NCBI GenBank assembly: GCA_035578155.1
Contig: JAPWDM010000065.1
Location: 72,001-136,000, forward strand
Source: Brachynemurus nebulosus
Taxonomy: Eukaryota; Arthropoda; Insecta; Neuroptera; Myrmeleontidae
Direction: 5' to 3'
Length of the DNA stretch: 64,000 bases
Made by a program: the position numbers and the translations under genes. Of this stretch, positions 33,075 to 45,789 are shown piece by piece (position 1 is the first letter of the stretch; every line of letters starts with the position of its first letter). The notes beneath the pieces are model-generated. The model was not told the DNA's origin, did no database searches, and saw only the letters and a list, made by a program, of their open reading frames with translations.

Positions 33075-34816
33075 TCGTCATATTTAACAACTAAAATGGA
33101 CACATTCCTGTTTTCTTCCCCTTTTTTATTTATAGAGCCTCTTTTTTATTTAAAAAATGCATTTGAATTTGGACTTGGGCCATGTATTTGGCTGTTATTT
33201 TATTTCCGTTAGTCATATATTTCGTTTTAGCTTTTTTGGAAGTTGGAATTTTATTTCTACAACATACTCAGCACTTTCACCGTTAGGTGAAGCTCCAATA
33301 ATTGGATAGTCTCTATTAAGCATTATTCCAGCGTTCCGTATTTTAATATTTTTTTTCTTTTCTACAATTTGTAGAACTTGCTTTTCTAATTTCCTTCCTC
33401 TTTCCATTGCAGCTGTATCCTTCAGTTTAGCTCCCATTATCATTTCCACTAACACCCCACCATACGTCTTGCAGTGAGCTGCGTCATATGCTTTTGAGGC
33501 AGTCACTCGAGCACAACGTAATTCATGCCACAAAAGACAGTTTGCCTGCTCAACTGTCGCTCTAAAAGCATCCTCACATGATTCATTTGTTAAATTTTCA
33601 TAACAAAATTTGAAAAATTCATCTATACTTATGTTATTTTTGTCTAATATTTTTACACTTAAATAATTTATCGATAATTTTTCAACAGGACTAAACTTTT
33701 TGTAATATTTTGTAAGCTGACCATCAATGTGACCAATTTCCAAGCCGTAGGTCAGTACTTTCGCCAAAAAATTGATATTTGTCATCGTTGACGTCGACTG
33801 CCATGTCTTTAGCTCTGATAAACTTTAAGCTACTGCCTACTGAAGAAATTTTAAACTTCTTCCAGTAACATTTTATACTTGTTAATGGGGGTCCTCGCTT
33901 CTTCTCTGCAGTCAAGCCAGAAATGCAATTGCAAGTTTACATCCTCCTGTAAAAAAAACCAATTTAAATATAAATTTGTTTTGAATACTCTTTGGTGAAA
34001 CAGTTAGCTAATTATCCTTCTACTATGGTATTAGCCAAAACTGTTACTGATATGTATACAACTGTATGTCTTAAGATGAGTATCATTTAATTATATGAGA
34101 ATACTGCGCTTCACTACCTATTCATTTTCGGGTAATAGTAGAAATTTATGAATATTAAATAATACAAATCCTCCTGACTTTTTTTTTATAGTACGTTACT
34201 TTGTTTATAACATCGCCTCTTAAGCTATTTTTATTCACGACCTCATTTTTCATCACAACCTCAAGTATTAGATATAGGAATGGATACAGGCAACTCCAAA
34301 CATATAAATAAATTTATAAATTATTTATATTTCGTTGAACAATTTATTTGAGTTAAATTTTCACGACCTCAGCATTTTGTTTCGCGTTCCATTTGCTGTT
34401 GTAATCCACAGTTTATTTGGGATCGTGATCCATAGTTGAAGAAGCGCTAATTATATAGTATTGGAGAGTTATTTACCTAAATGTGCAGTACAGCCTTCAC
34501 ATTGAATTGAAACAACTATTTCTTTTTTTTCATCGCATACTGCTGTGACATTATAAGCTTTTTGCTTTACGTTGTGCTCTGGAGTGATTTTGGCTTTCAC
34601 CCTACATAAAAATGCATCACTTCTTAGCTGAACATAACCAATTGCGTTGTCTCCGTAAGATTCTCGTTCGGATCTAAAAGTAATGGGTATTAAATGAAAT
34701 AGAAATTTGAAATTTTCATTTTTAAATTAAAAAAAAAACATGTAGGTAGTTTCAAAAGTAATATGTAAGCTTAAAATTGTAACTAAAAAAAAAAACATTT
34801 AAGTTATACAAATAAA

Positions 34817-36341
34817 AACGCCGTGAGCAGCGGGGCCCCATCACGGTAGTCGAATTTTCCCCTTCATCTTCGGTATTGAATGTCTACAAGCGAAATGTGA
34901 TTGAAAGTCTACAAGCGAAATGTGATTGAAAGTCTACAACCGAATTGTCATTTTGTTGGTTTCAAAACTGGTGATGAGTGTTCGGCTGATCGAGGCTTTA
35001 AAAAAAGGTTTTAAGTATTTAAGGGCTGTATCTCAGTAAATTTCAATTTTGTGCCGAAAACAGGTAGCAGAAAAAAAGCCAACACAATTCGTACGAGGAC
35101 ATTCCTGCCCATGTTTATCCGCTAATTGCCTTTATGTTTTAGTTTTAAAAATTAAAAAAGGACCTTAAATAGTAAACTGGAAGGCCTTTATAAAGATATT
35201 TTTTCTTTCCAAAAAAATCCAAAATTTCTATTTTATAAATACTAAAAATCCAAAATTCCTAATTTATAAATAAACAGTGACTTTAATAACATTTTTAAAT
35301 TACTTAATATGTATGTATTTCATTTGTCATAAAAGTAAGTTCACTTTTTTTTAAATTTTTTAAAATTACTATTCGCCTACTTGTATTTAGAATAAACATA
35401 ATGCTTTTAAAACACATTTAACAATAGCATTCAATTCCGATGTAAAAATGGGAGAAGTGGGGGGAAAAGTGATGCGGACTCCCTACAAGGTACTAGCTGG
35501 ATACTAACTGAATACACGTACAAAATTTCAGCCCTCTAGGTTTCCTTATGGAGTCTCTAGACGTGTTAGAAAACAAGCAAAAAAATTAAGGAAATATTGG
35601 CGTAAAAATCGTGGGGGTAAGGGTTAAAAGTTGAAACCTCCAAAAAACAGTGTCTGGCTATTAGCTTAACCTGTACACCAAATTTCAGCCCTCTAGGTTT
35701 GTTTGGGGAGATTTTGACCCGAACGAAACTGTTAAAAAACAAGAAAAATCATGTTCTTTTGGGTATAAAAATGGTGGGGGTAGGGGTTAAAAGTCGAGAC
35801 CCCCAAAAGGCACCCCCTTGATACTAACTCAATCCGAATACAAAATTTCAGCCCTCTAGGTTTATTCGGGTGACCTGTGCGAGTGGTACAAACTTCGAAA
35901 ACGTCGAAAATGCATGAAATTGTAGCTTAAAAATGAGGGGGGTGGGGGTAAAATATTAAAACCTCCAAAAAGCACAACCTAGGTACGAACTTTATCAACA
36001 CACCAAATTTCAACTCTCTACGTTAATTCTGGGGGGCTGGGGGCCTGTTAGATCCAGCTAAAATCGTTTTTCCCCCCTCTACTCCCACCATATCATCCTA
36101 GGAAGCTGAATTTTGGATATGTTGTAGATAATTGACCGAAACATTATTTAAAACCGGTTTGGAAAAGTTTTATTGCTTTTCCGCCCCCCACCACCCCCTT
36201 AAAGGTCGGGTCAGAAAAAAAATTTGCCCAAAATTTGACCCCACTTTGATAGTATGAGGTGCCTCGAAAATGAGCCCCATTTACCAAATTTCATCTCTTA
36301 ACTTCCATAGGGGGGCCCTACACAAATTAAAAGGTGGCGGG

Positions 36342-36408
<67 letters not shown>

Positions 36409-36535
36409 CATTTTTTTTTTCTACATATTCGTGTTCTACGGGTCCGAAAACGGATAGCGCCCCTACTCTCGCCTCTCGCAGCTCTTATCGTATAGACTGT
36501 ATAAGTCTAATTTTTCGGAGAAAATTCGACTAAAA
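34817..36535 (+). repeat. Unclassified 1.7-kb repeat family, copy C
   Basis: Nearly identical to copy B over its whole length. It differs by an extra tandem unit of about 25 bp (GTCTACAAGCGAAATGTGATT repeated near 34880-34930). It lies in intron 1 of the YqaJ pseudogene; its right end stops about 11 bp from the splice-donor site. Confidence 0.85.
36344..36404. repeat. (TA)n microsatellite inside copy C
   Basis: 61 bp of TA. Confidence 0.97.
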
Positions 36536-36761
36536 ACAGTTAAGATACGTACCTTGCTACTTTTACTCCTTTAATTTCTGTAGATGTAAAATTGGGATTT
36601 TTTGCTAAATATTCATTCACCATAAATATATTTACTTTTGGCAAATTATCTGACTGTGCTTTAAAAAAACCTTCCTCAGTCATGTTTAAAAACTGTTCGT
36701 TAATATTATACAGCAACGAACAGTTTTTAAACAGTGAAGTATAAGAAATGTTGGTTTGCAT

Positions 36762-37609
36762 TAATAACGTTAATTACTATGGTTTTGAATTGTAATATGT
36801 TGCCATATCCTGTTTGTTTTGCGCGGATTTCTATTCAATAAACTCTAGCAATGCCATCTACTGAACGAATTATATAACATTGCTGCTGGCCTGTGTGGAA
36901 ATAATCTGCTTAATTGAATTGCCAGACGTGACGTCAGCGCGCCAAATGGTCATGTTTAAATTATGATAATGTGAAATTAAAATTCAACTTTTTATTTTTC
37001 TTAAATAAAGGCGCAAATTATACTTATAATATATTTTTGTGATTTTTGCGTTAGGCTAAGACTACTTTTGAAATAAAAAAAAAAAAAAAACATGCATATT
37101 CCCTATTGTTGTAAGTACTTATGTAAAATATAAAAATTTTGTTACATTTTTTCGAAAAACTGTAAAATTTTCAGTACACATATATAAATGTTTGCCTTTA
37201 ATTTAACTCTTTTTAAATGATTCGCGTTAAAATTTTGTGATATTTCCAAAACAAAATGACAGAATATGTCAAAATATATTTTTTTTTTTTTTAAACAAAA
37301 AAAAAAATGAATATGCAAAATTATTTAAGATTAGAATGCTATGTTTATACGTTCCAATCATAACTGTATTATCAATCATGCAGAAATTTACGTAAAAATA
37401 TTATTGTTTCAATATGGTTTAACGTAATTTTTATGCAATTGTAGCAAACTCTTATTAATTTTAGTAAGGTGTAAACATAATCTAAATTCTGACCATATCA
37501 TATAATAGTATATTACGTGATTGAGATTGTAAATTGCATATTACACACAAGCGAAGAAGTTTCGCAAGAGCCGCGCAGCGGCGAGTGCGTAATTGATATG
37601 CTTAATTAA
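36762..37609. other. Noncoding AT-rich region upstream of the YqaJ pseudogene
   Basis: It could contain the gene's promoter (for example GACGTGACGTCAGCGCGCC near 36926), but no element is certain. Confidence 0.35.
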
Positions 37610-37623
37610 TGATATTCACTAAA

Positions 37624-37681
<58 letters not shown>

Positions 37682-37806
37682 TTTAGTGAATATCATTTTC
37701 GGATTCTGGGGACCTCAAAACATATTTCTGTTATGATCTCTGGCTTAGATCGCGTCATGAGAGCTACAGTAATAGCTGAATTTCTAATTCTGCAAATTCG
37801 CGAAAA
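37610..37806 (+). repeat. Dispersed 'TTTTAGTGAATAT' repeat with (TA)n core
   Basis: GATATTCACTAAAATTTATA is mirrored by TATAAATTTTAGTGAATATC across the (TA)n tract (37626-37677). Then comes the 130-bp unit shared with 17550-17690 and, inverted, 40975-41098. Confidence 0.75.
37626..37677. repeat. (TA)n microsatellite
   Basis: TA tract between inverted 18-bp arms. Confidence 0.97.
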
Positions 37807-38049
37807 AACTATTTGTAATTGGTTAAGATTGCATGTCGTCATTTAGACGTATAACTGTTGGTTAATATTTGCGCGTCCCCTGATACACACATGCGCATTA
37901 TGTGGCGTCAGTAGTAGAGTCATTCTTAGTCATTTTATAAGCATTTTTGCAATTGGCCAAAATAAACAATATTTCTTTAGAAAAATACAATTCTGAACAT
38001 AATAATTTTATACATGCAAATTTTATCATTAAGTTAGTGTATGCAAGTG

Positions 38050-38160
38050 ATCTTATAATAAAGAGATCCTATATCTAGTTATAATAAAGGAGATCGCATA
38101 TTCATATACTATAACAAAGGAAATCGCACACTTATATAATATAATAAAGGAGATCGCGTT
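38050..38160 (+). repeat. Short tandem repeat, about 28-bp unit
   Basis: TATAATAAAGGAGATCGCA-like units occur about four times (38055, 38080, 38110, 38139). Confidence 0.75.
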
Positions 38161-38227
38161 TTCGTTTGAGAGAACAACTTCTATACCAAACAATTATTAC
38201 ATATACGTCAAATGTCGTCATTATCCA

Positions 38228-39350
38228 GGGTGTTTCAAGCAACTAAGAACATACAAATTTTAACACAGGGGAAATTTGTTACGATCTAGGGGTGCTTTCT
38301 TTTATTATTATTAAATATTTAGTAAAATTTTAAATAATATTGTGTCAAAATAATGGGTAATAGTATATTATTCAACGAGCTAGTAATGATAGCTATTACT
38401 CACGAAGATGAAATTGCGACACGAGCCGAGCTTGCGAGGCGAGTGTCGTAATGCATCTGAGTGAGTAATAGCCATTGCAAGCGAGTAGAATACGATATTT
38501 TTTCTACGACTTTTTTCCTCTTTGATTTAAATAAAATTGAATATAAATTTTAAATCAAATTTTTAATCTATTTCTAATTTCACTAAATGTTTATATAATA
38601 TGTATAAAGCGATCAAAATAAAATATATACTACTTTGTTTACTTGAACGTTACCTACGCAACATATATTAAATTAAAACTTGATATGGTTCATTTCACTT
38701 AAATTTAACCATGCTTCATCACTTTGAATTTAAATAATTTCCGTTTTCTTGGCTTTATCTCTTTCATTATTGCATTTACGTAAATTTTAAATTTGGAGTT
38801 TCTTTTTAGAAAAGAATAAAAGATTTATTTGCTTCGAATATAAGAATTATTTAATTTTTTAACGATAACTCATGATCAATTGTATTTGAAATGTGGTATA
38901 CATAGATTATACATAAAACAATCGTAAACCCATTGAATAATGGTTAATACTGTGATCTCATTGGTCAAAAAGGTATTGAGTAATGGTCATTCCTCCACAC
39001 CTTTGAATAATGCTTAACTTTCTCAACAATTAACAGATATATAATGAGTGTGTTCTTCAACAGGAGTAGAAAAAAGTAATTAAAAGCCAATAGCACTAAA
39101 TTTTTTGAGATAACTATAAATAAATCTTACTCTAATATTGAAATATTTATTAACAGATAGTACTGCTTAGCAGAAAATTGGACACCTGTTGTTTTGTTTT
39201 CAGATTTAGTTTTTTGCAATTAAAGAACAAATAATAGTAATAACTATGGATACTATATAAAAATCATACCCATAAAAAACAGGCGTGCTCTGATCTCAAC
39301 AATTTTTTCCCATGTTAAATTTTGTATGTTCTTATTTCTCTGAAACAGAC
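38228..39350. mobile_element. 1.1-kb inverted-repeat element with internal hairpin
   Basis: The left end (GGTGTTTCAAGCAACTAAGA ACATACAAATTTTAACA, 38231-38268) is matched in inverse by 39295-39345. Inside, 38385-38475 forms an imperfect hairpin (GCTATTACTCACGAAGATG against CATCTGAGTGAGTAATAGC). No ORF of note; class unknown; no clear TSD. Confidence 0.6.
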
Positions 39351-40974
39351 TTGGCTATTTCAGAGAAATAAGAAGGCATTTTGCAAAGTAAAGTAGTTAT
39401 TATTATATTGTGAAATTATACATATATTTATTTGTGTTCCTTATAAATTTTAATAGGATGTTTTATGACGGAAGTAATGTCTTCTTTTCATATATTTGTA
39501 CAAAATACAAATAGACAAAGAGTCGTGGGGTCTTGAACTGTATTATTTTGTAGCTAGGAAAAAACTGTTTACTTTTTTTGTAACTATGAAAAAAATTATT
39601 GATAATTAATTTTTTGAAATTATTTGACAATTTAAAACATCAAAAAATGTATTTTCGATTATTCGCTTAATTACGGCAATTTGTCCAGGATTAATTACGG
39701 GCGACCGACTTTTTTTATTTTTTTGGGTATATTTACTTTCTAATTTCACTTAAATTATGAGGGTGTTCGATGACGGGGATTTTCATACCATACGGGCTCT
39801 TGGTCTATATAACACTTGATACACATGAGTTAAATTGTCAATATTATATTTTGACAATAATTATTTGAAAACGTTACTACGGATACCATCGGTTGCTGCA
39901 TTGATTATTGTATTACAGAATACTATCCGGTCGTATCCTGGTCGTATCTGGTTGCCTCAATTATACATTTATATAATTAGTGTATATAATATATAATATG
40001 TTCATTGGTCTGTGTTTATAACATATCGTCGCTTAAGTTCTAACACCACGTAAGTCATTTTTTGGCGGTTTTGACATTTTTCTGTCATATTACTAGAGAA
40101 TTGGAAGACGCGTTGTTTCAGCCAATCAGAAATAATCAGGTTCTATATTTGAAAAATTTATTATGAAGTATACAAAAATTATAAAATCGTACTGTAATGG
40201 TGTCTATTAGGGTGATCAAAAAAATTTTTTTTCCCAATTTTTATCCAAACAGGTTTTTTGGCAGATGTATTCTTGTAGTCAAAAAATTATATTAAACGTA
40301 TAAGGTGGACATTGGTACTGTATGTGAATTGTAGCTTGAAACTTGAGATGCGCACAAAATTTCAGAGTCTTTAGAAACACCTGTACTACAGTTCAGATAT
40401 TTTTTAAAGAAAGAACACAAAATATCAACGAAAGTGGTTTTTTCCAACAACAGTTTTTAATTTATAAATTGGATCTCTTTAAAATGTCTTAATACCTATT
40501 TTTAATGTCGGGAAATAGTGCTATGGTGAAAAAAGATTTTAATTACTGCTGTATTTATTAATTCTTGAAAATTACCTGTTTTTAATTCAGTTAATAAGAA
40601 TACTGATTTGTACTGCGTAATACAGTGGTATTCTCACAGCTGATTCATTTTAAATTTTCTGGCTGACAATAAAATTAAAATGGTTAATTTTAGAGCACAT
40701 ATATAATAAAATTATTTAAGCAAATTTCAATTCATGTAACAAAAATATTCAATTTAAAATGAAACAACGATATTTTTTGAGGTGATTAATGTTATTTTTG
40801 TTTACTTGTACTTGAGGACAATTTCATTAAAATGATTAATTTTCGGACCTACAAAACATTATTATTTAACAAAATTTCAATTGAGGTACATAAATACTGT
40901 TGTACATACACTCAAACTGAAAAACATTCTGTTTGAGTGCATATACAACAGTATTTTTTTCCGATGATTCATTT
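39351..40974. other. Noncoding AT-rich region with diverged 150-bp repeats
   Basis: Pieces around 40640-40760 and 40780-40900 (ATTTTTGTTTACTTGTACTTGA, GACAATTTCATTAAAATGAT) resemble 45040-45260 and 45700-45790. A hairpin (ATACTGTTGTACATACACTC and its complement) lies at 40886-40952. No gene. Confidence 0.5.
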
Positions 40975-41095
40975 TAGCGAATTTTCAGAATGAAAATTCA
41001 GCTATTACAGCAGCTCTTATGGTAAGACCTAAGCCCGGGACTATGGCAGAAATTTGTTTTGGAGCCTCTAGAACCGGAAAATCTACTTCACTAAA

Positions 41096-41147
<52 letters not shown>

Positions 41148-41310
41148 TTATGTGTGTACGCGATAACTCTCGAACGAAACGTTTAATGCTTATGAAATTT
41201 GGTATGCAAACTGGATTCTCGATTTGCTAGGCTAAGTTCGTTAGCCAGACACATCGGATGCCCAGAAGTTGGTTTTTGGGCACTTTTGACAAAAAGTGTC
41301 CTAAGTGCTA
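40975..41310 (-). repeat. Dispersed 'TTTTAGTGAATAT' repeat, inverted copy
   Basis: The reverse complement matches both sides of 17335-17690: the CCCGGGCTT...AATAGCTGAATTT part, then (TA)n (41099-41143), then the CTTCTGGGCATCCGATGTGT part. Confidence 0.75.
41099..41143. repeat. (TA)n microsatellite
   Basis: 45 bp of TA. Confidence 0.97.
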
Positions 41311-41770
41311 AAAACATTAGAATTCAAAGGTTTTTTTTTATACCATTGCGAAAAGCACACGAAATTTTATTAAAAAGGTCCTCTGAGCTATACCTGTTTG
41401 TCAGCTGGTTCTCCAGAAAAATTAAAAATAATTTACAAAATTTTGGGTTAAAGATTTTTTGTCCTTGTCTAACATCAGTTTAACATACCCCATGTTATTA
41501 GTTTAATTACACGCATACCGTAAACTCTGTTTAGACTGCCCTTAATATATTTCAAAAATTTGATCAGATTGATGATAAAATACTAAAAAATAATGTCTAA
41601 TAATTATAAGCAAATCATTATATTTATGATATTTTATCAATTAAACTGTAATTTTTCTTTAATCGAATAAATCTTTTATATTATCCACCAGCATAAACGT
41701 GTCTTTATATATCTATAAACAAAGTAGAGGATTGTCAAATATCATTGTCATTTTGTTTTAATTAAAAAAT
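41311..41770. other. Noncoding AT-rich stretch
   Basis: No gene or element recognised. Confidence 0.4.
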
Positions 41771-41771
41771 A

Positions 41772-42011
41772 TGAGGCGTTCTAAAACGAAACTGGCCTAA
41801 TTCATACAAAACGAGTTATTTAACGAAAAAAATAAAAAAGACGAGTTTTATCACAACTTACTGCTAAGGCCAGTTTTGCTATAACTATAATTTGAAACAA
41901 CACCCCTTTTTGATTAAATTGTAATAAGCAATACAAGCTGAAAAATCCATTTTCATCACTAACTCATTTTCGACCAGAACTGAAATAGATGACTTATTTG
42001 AAACGCCTCAT
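41772..42011. mobile_element. 240-bp MITE-like inverted-repeat sequence
   Basis: ATGAGGCGTTCTAAAACGAA at the left is mirrored by TTATTTGAAACGCCTCAT at the right. Internal AAACTGGCC...GGCCAGTTTTGCT is a second inverted pair. No TSD was fixed. Confidence 0.6.
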
Positions 42012-43085
42012 GTTATTTTTTTTTTTTTTTTAGTTTGACATTTCAAATAATTTTTTTTTTTTACCAATAATAAATTCAAAATGAATATTAATTTCTAACA
42101 TAAAATTCTTGAATTATACGTATTTTATTTATGTATTTGACAATTCAGGTGGATGTATTCATGCATACGAAATGTATAAAAATTTTAACATATTCTTTTT
42201 CATATTTTTTTTGAAAATAATTCTCCATTTTATACTCAAGTTCATAGCAATTACCGAAAATACACCAAAATTCTATAATTTCCACATATTTTGTCAGTCA
42301 TTTCAATTCGTGAACAGTATAATTTAAAAATGGAAAGCAGATTTAGCTTAAAATAGTGCTAGCATACTGACACATTCTATTATCAAATTATTTAGTAAAA
42401 TTACACAAGAAAACATGTTTTTATTATTTATTTATTTTTTTAAATACATTAATTAATTATTTTATGATTTCTGGTTATTTCTCTTCATAAGGCAAATATC
42501 TCCTTGATTTTTTTGCTTCGTAACTTTTCTTTCAGTTTGTAAATAAAACTTCCAGTTTAAAATCTGTACAATACAAAACAATTTTTACTTCTATTGAAGC
42601 AAAATCAAAATTACATTAAGTAAAAACTCATTTAATTTTAGTCTTCAATCGTAAATCAATTTAACTTTGTCTAAAAATTCCTTAATCGTTGTTCAATCTA
42701 GAAAAAAAAACATCAAATTTAACGAAAAAAGTTCATAAAATGTATATATGATTACGAATATATAAGTATCTACTTACTTGTTATTATATTATATTTAGCC
42801 GGCGTTTAGCTTAAATTATAAAATAAATTAATAATAACAATAAAAATTAATAAAAATTGACAGCTTGCAAAATCAAATCAACAAGCATTATATATCTATT
42901 GTAGTACCTATGTAATAAACAATGAAATTTGAATTTAAAACTAACTGCTATAATCAGAGAATAAATTCGAATTGTAATAATTATATTGGTGATGCAAAGT
43001 TTACGCGAGCGCTCCTGGTTTTTTAAATTAGAAGCTATATCTGTATATCGTTCTGTGTGTATATGGTATTATGGTGTATCAAGTA
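42012..43085. other. Noncoding AT-rich region
   Basis: No gene found. Confidence 0.4.
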
Positions 43086-44325
43086 AGGCTGTCTACACAA
43101 TCAATGAAATAAAAGGTTTGTTCCAGCATGCTATATTTGACAGTCCGTGGATTGTTTGCACATGCGTAATCAAGTTATTGCGTTCCAGCAAAGCAAAAGT
43201 AAACAATTTGTACAATTTGTACATATTGTACAATGTTCCAACAATACATCCAACAAGTTACAAACTTGTTATTGACTGTCTAAATTGTCCAAGGGTTTTT
43301 GAATGGATTTTTTATACATTGTATTGTTTATTTCTTTTATTTATTGCTATCTCTTTCTTTTGACGGTTTAAAAACAACGGATTATAGGTTAATTGTTTAA
43401 CGTACAGAATTTGAAAATTTTAAACTAGATAAACAAATTTTATAATTATTTATAGGCATTTAAAAAAAAGAAGGGAGAAAAATTAAATAATTTAATTTTT
43501 GTTTTCTAGATATGTGTATTAAAATTTTAGGTTAACAAAATTTCAAGTTACATCTATAAATTTCATTTTAACATTTCTTATTACTGAAATGGAGTGAAAT
43601 GAATAAAACTGAAATATAATTTTATTTAATATTAGTAAATTTCAGCGTGACTTTAGATATTCCATATTGGTTTTATTTGTTTAATTTTAGTGGTAATATG
43701 ATATGAGTGATACTTAATTCTGATTTTCACTTATCTACCTCTGTTGAGACGGGGAACGAAATAATTCGATTATCATTTCAAGAGAACAAAAAAATTCAAA
43801 CCGAAAGTTATATATACGACACTGTGGAAGAAGACAGTGTCTATTAAATGTCAACAATTCTTTTTAAAATATGTTCCAGCACACTGCACATTACAAACAT
43901 GTTTGTGACTTGTTCATAGTCGAGCATGCGCATAAATAAATCATGAACATGTTTTGTACTTGTCGAAAAATAGGTGCTGGAACACACCTAAAGAATAAGA
44001 AATAAGATTTAAGAAATAAGGAATAAGAAATAAGGAGTATGCCATCTAGTGACGTTGAATGGAACTTTAACGTAACTGCTCATAGGTATATGTATTTAGG
44101 TATTTTTGTACTTCAAAATTCATGAAAAAATAACGTTCGTGTTGACTTTTATGTCACTCAAGTGAAAAAAATCACGAATTATGACGTACAAAAGTACCTA
44201 CATATTTATATCTATGAGCAGTTACGTTAAAGTTCCAATCAACGTCACTAGATGGCATACTCCTTATTTCTTATTTCTTAAATCTTATTTCTTATTCCTT
44301 ATTTAATTGATTGTGTAGACAGCTT
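43086..44325. mobile_element. 1.24-kb element with GCTGTCTACACAATCAA inverted ends
   Basis: GCTGTCTACACAATCAATGA (43090) is mirrored by TTGATTGTGTAGACAGC (44306-44322). TGTTCCAGCA-type words occur at 43121, 43872 and, inverted, 43977 (TGCTGGAACA). It holds a nested 325-bp foldback at its right side. The one longer frame (42986-43363) crosses the left end and looks like chance. Confidence 0.6.
43985..44312. mobile_element. Foldback MITE, arms about 140 bp
   Basis: The arms share AAGAAATAAGATTTAAGAAA, GGAGTATGCCATCTAGTGAC and TTAACGTAACTGCTCATAG with their inverted copies (43990-44130 against 44165-44310). Arm identity is high; no ORF. Confidence 0.85.
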
Positions 44326-44609
44326 AAATATTTTGGATACGTTTAAAATGCATTTATAGTCCAGTAGCACTAATTTTAAGCTCTATCTCACTCACTAAAC
44401 ATTAATTTTAGAATAGATGTAAAAATTTTTTAAAAAGAGATTCTTGTAGGGATTGCCGAAGAGAACATTTGTGCAAAATATTAACTCCCGGAAATGTTTT
44501 TTTTGTATTGTTTAAACAATATTGAAAATTCATGAAGAGCGTTTTTTTACCTTTCACCGCTTACGTAGCCAAAAGGTGATAGATACAATAAAAAGTGTTA
44601 AGACCTTTT
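44326..44609. other. Noncoding AT-rich stretch
   Basis: No gene or element recognised. Confidence 0.4.
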
Positions 44610-45030
44610 TTGTAGAGAATCGAATTCTCTACAAAAAAGTCCGGGAAAACATCTGTCTATCTTGAACAGGTGAAAAAATTCAGCGCTCCAAACGCGCACT
44701 CAAAAATTCACTTTTTCCAACGTTCCGGCAAGATGTGTCGTCAGAAGGGCCTTTGTTTCCCAATAGTCCCAAAAGTCCAAAAAGCGTGGATGAGTCCATC
44801 AGCCAGATACGTTCGATCTTTAGAAGCGAAATTTTTGGCCATTTTTAGTGGCTTTTTGCAAAATTTTAATTTTTAAAAAATTAACCACTCAACCGATTTT
44901 AAAAATATTTTCACGGTTAGATAGCTAAACTATTGTAGATAGATACAGGTTGTTATATGAAATCCGTCAGTGTCCAATCTCTGAAAATTCGCTATGTTAT
45001 GCAGGTGCTGCGACAGGGGTATTATTCTTA
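44610..45030 (-). repeat. Inverted copy of the repeat head and 120-bp family units
   Basis: On the minus strand: CCCCTGTCGCAGCACCTGCA, TAACATAGCGAATTTTC, GACGGATTTCATATAACA and TAGTTTAGCTATCTAACC, the same order as at 11131. It begins next to a perfect hairpin, TTTTTTGTAGAGAA...TTCTCTACAAAAAA (44608-44639). Confidence 0.75.
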
Positions 45031-45789
45031 TTTTAATAAAAGTAAATGATATAGGTATGTATTTATTAAAATGACTAACCTTAGGGTAGACAAAATAAAA
45101 TTATATGTTTAAATAAAGGAACTCTCTGTTTTGTTATTCTTTGAGGTGTTTCATTTTATTTTTGTTTACGTATTTGACGACAATTTCATTAAAATGATTC
45201 ATTTCAGGGTACATATACAAAAATAAAATTATTTAATCTAAGTATTTTAATTTAGGTAACAACTTAACTCATGCGTATTAAGTCTGTACGAAATAATTCG
45301 ATTTTTTGAATTATTCGACAAATCGAATTATTCGTTTTTTCGAATAGCTCAAATTTTTGTTTTTTCTTTTGATTCTTAAAGACCTTATACATACTAATAA
45401 TTGCAATAATTATTAACATGATTTATAGAAAGGGGGACAAATTTAATTTATTATACATAATGATCAAATTCATCGTTAAAGTTTTTGTGTATAACAATAA
45501 ATTTTCTGGTTATTAAATTACTAGGCAATAAATATAGCTGTAAGCACTTTATCCAAAAGAATACAAACCTCTTGTAATAATAATAAGTGATAAAAACGAT
45601 AAAAACATTCAGCTTGAATGCATAACTATTAACTACATATGTAACTTAAAATTGTTTTATTTTTATCCATTTATTTATTTAACCTTATACAACAGTATTG
45701 TTTGAGGTGTTTCATTTTATTTTTTCATAGAAATAAATGACATTTGTTAAAATGGCTAGTTTTAGGGTAGGCAAAATAAAATTGTTTGA
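45031..45789. repeat. Diverged 150-bp repeat units in AT-rich DNA
   Basis: TTTGAGGTGTTTCATTTTAT occurs at about 45141 and 45702, with ATGATTCATTTCAGGGTA and ATGGCTAGTTTTAGGGTA following. Related units occur at 40640-40900. No gene. Confidence 0.5.

Larger units (their letters stand above)
33075..36761 (-). pseudogene. YqaJ-nuclease-domain gene, three exons, decayed (ISL2EU-like)
   Basis: Exon 1 (36761-36553) begins MQTNISYTSLF and ends in AAG|GTACGT. Exon 2 (34673-34477) follows TTTTAG and ends TTAG|GTAAAT; it encodes RESYGDNAIGYVQLRSD and a Cys-containing block. Exon 3 starts at 33946 after TTTACAG and encodes KCYWKKFKISSVGSSLKF, then a YqaJ-type PD-(D/E)XK domain: ERGRKLE, IGASPNGES (family ASPDG) and VVEIK, then AQVQIQMH in another frame. 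Exon phases fit. Exon 3 has a TGA near 33912, at least three frameshifts and Asp-to-Asn in the catalytic SPDG. Such two-part proteins are known from ISL2EU DNA transposons and many insect genomes. Intron 1 holds copy C of the 1.7-kb repeat. Confidence 0.8.

Noticed and set aside
42986..43363. 125-codon hydrophobic frame
   Set aside because: It crosses the left end of an inverted-repeat element, has no recognisable family features, and its residues reflect T-rich DNA.
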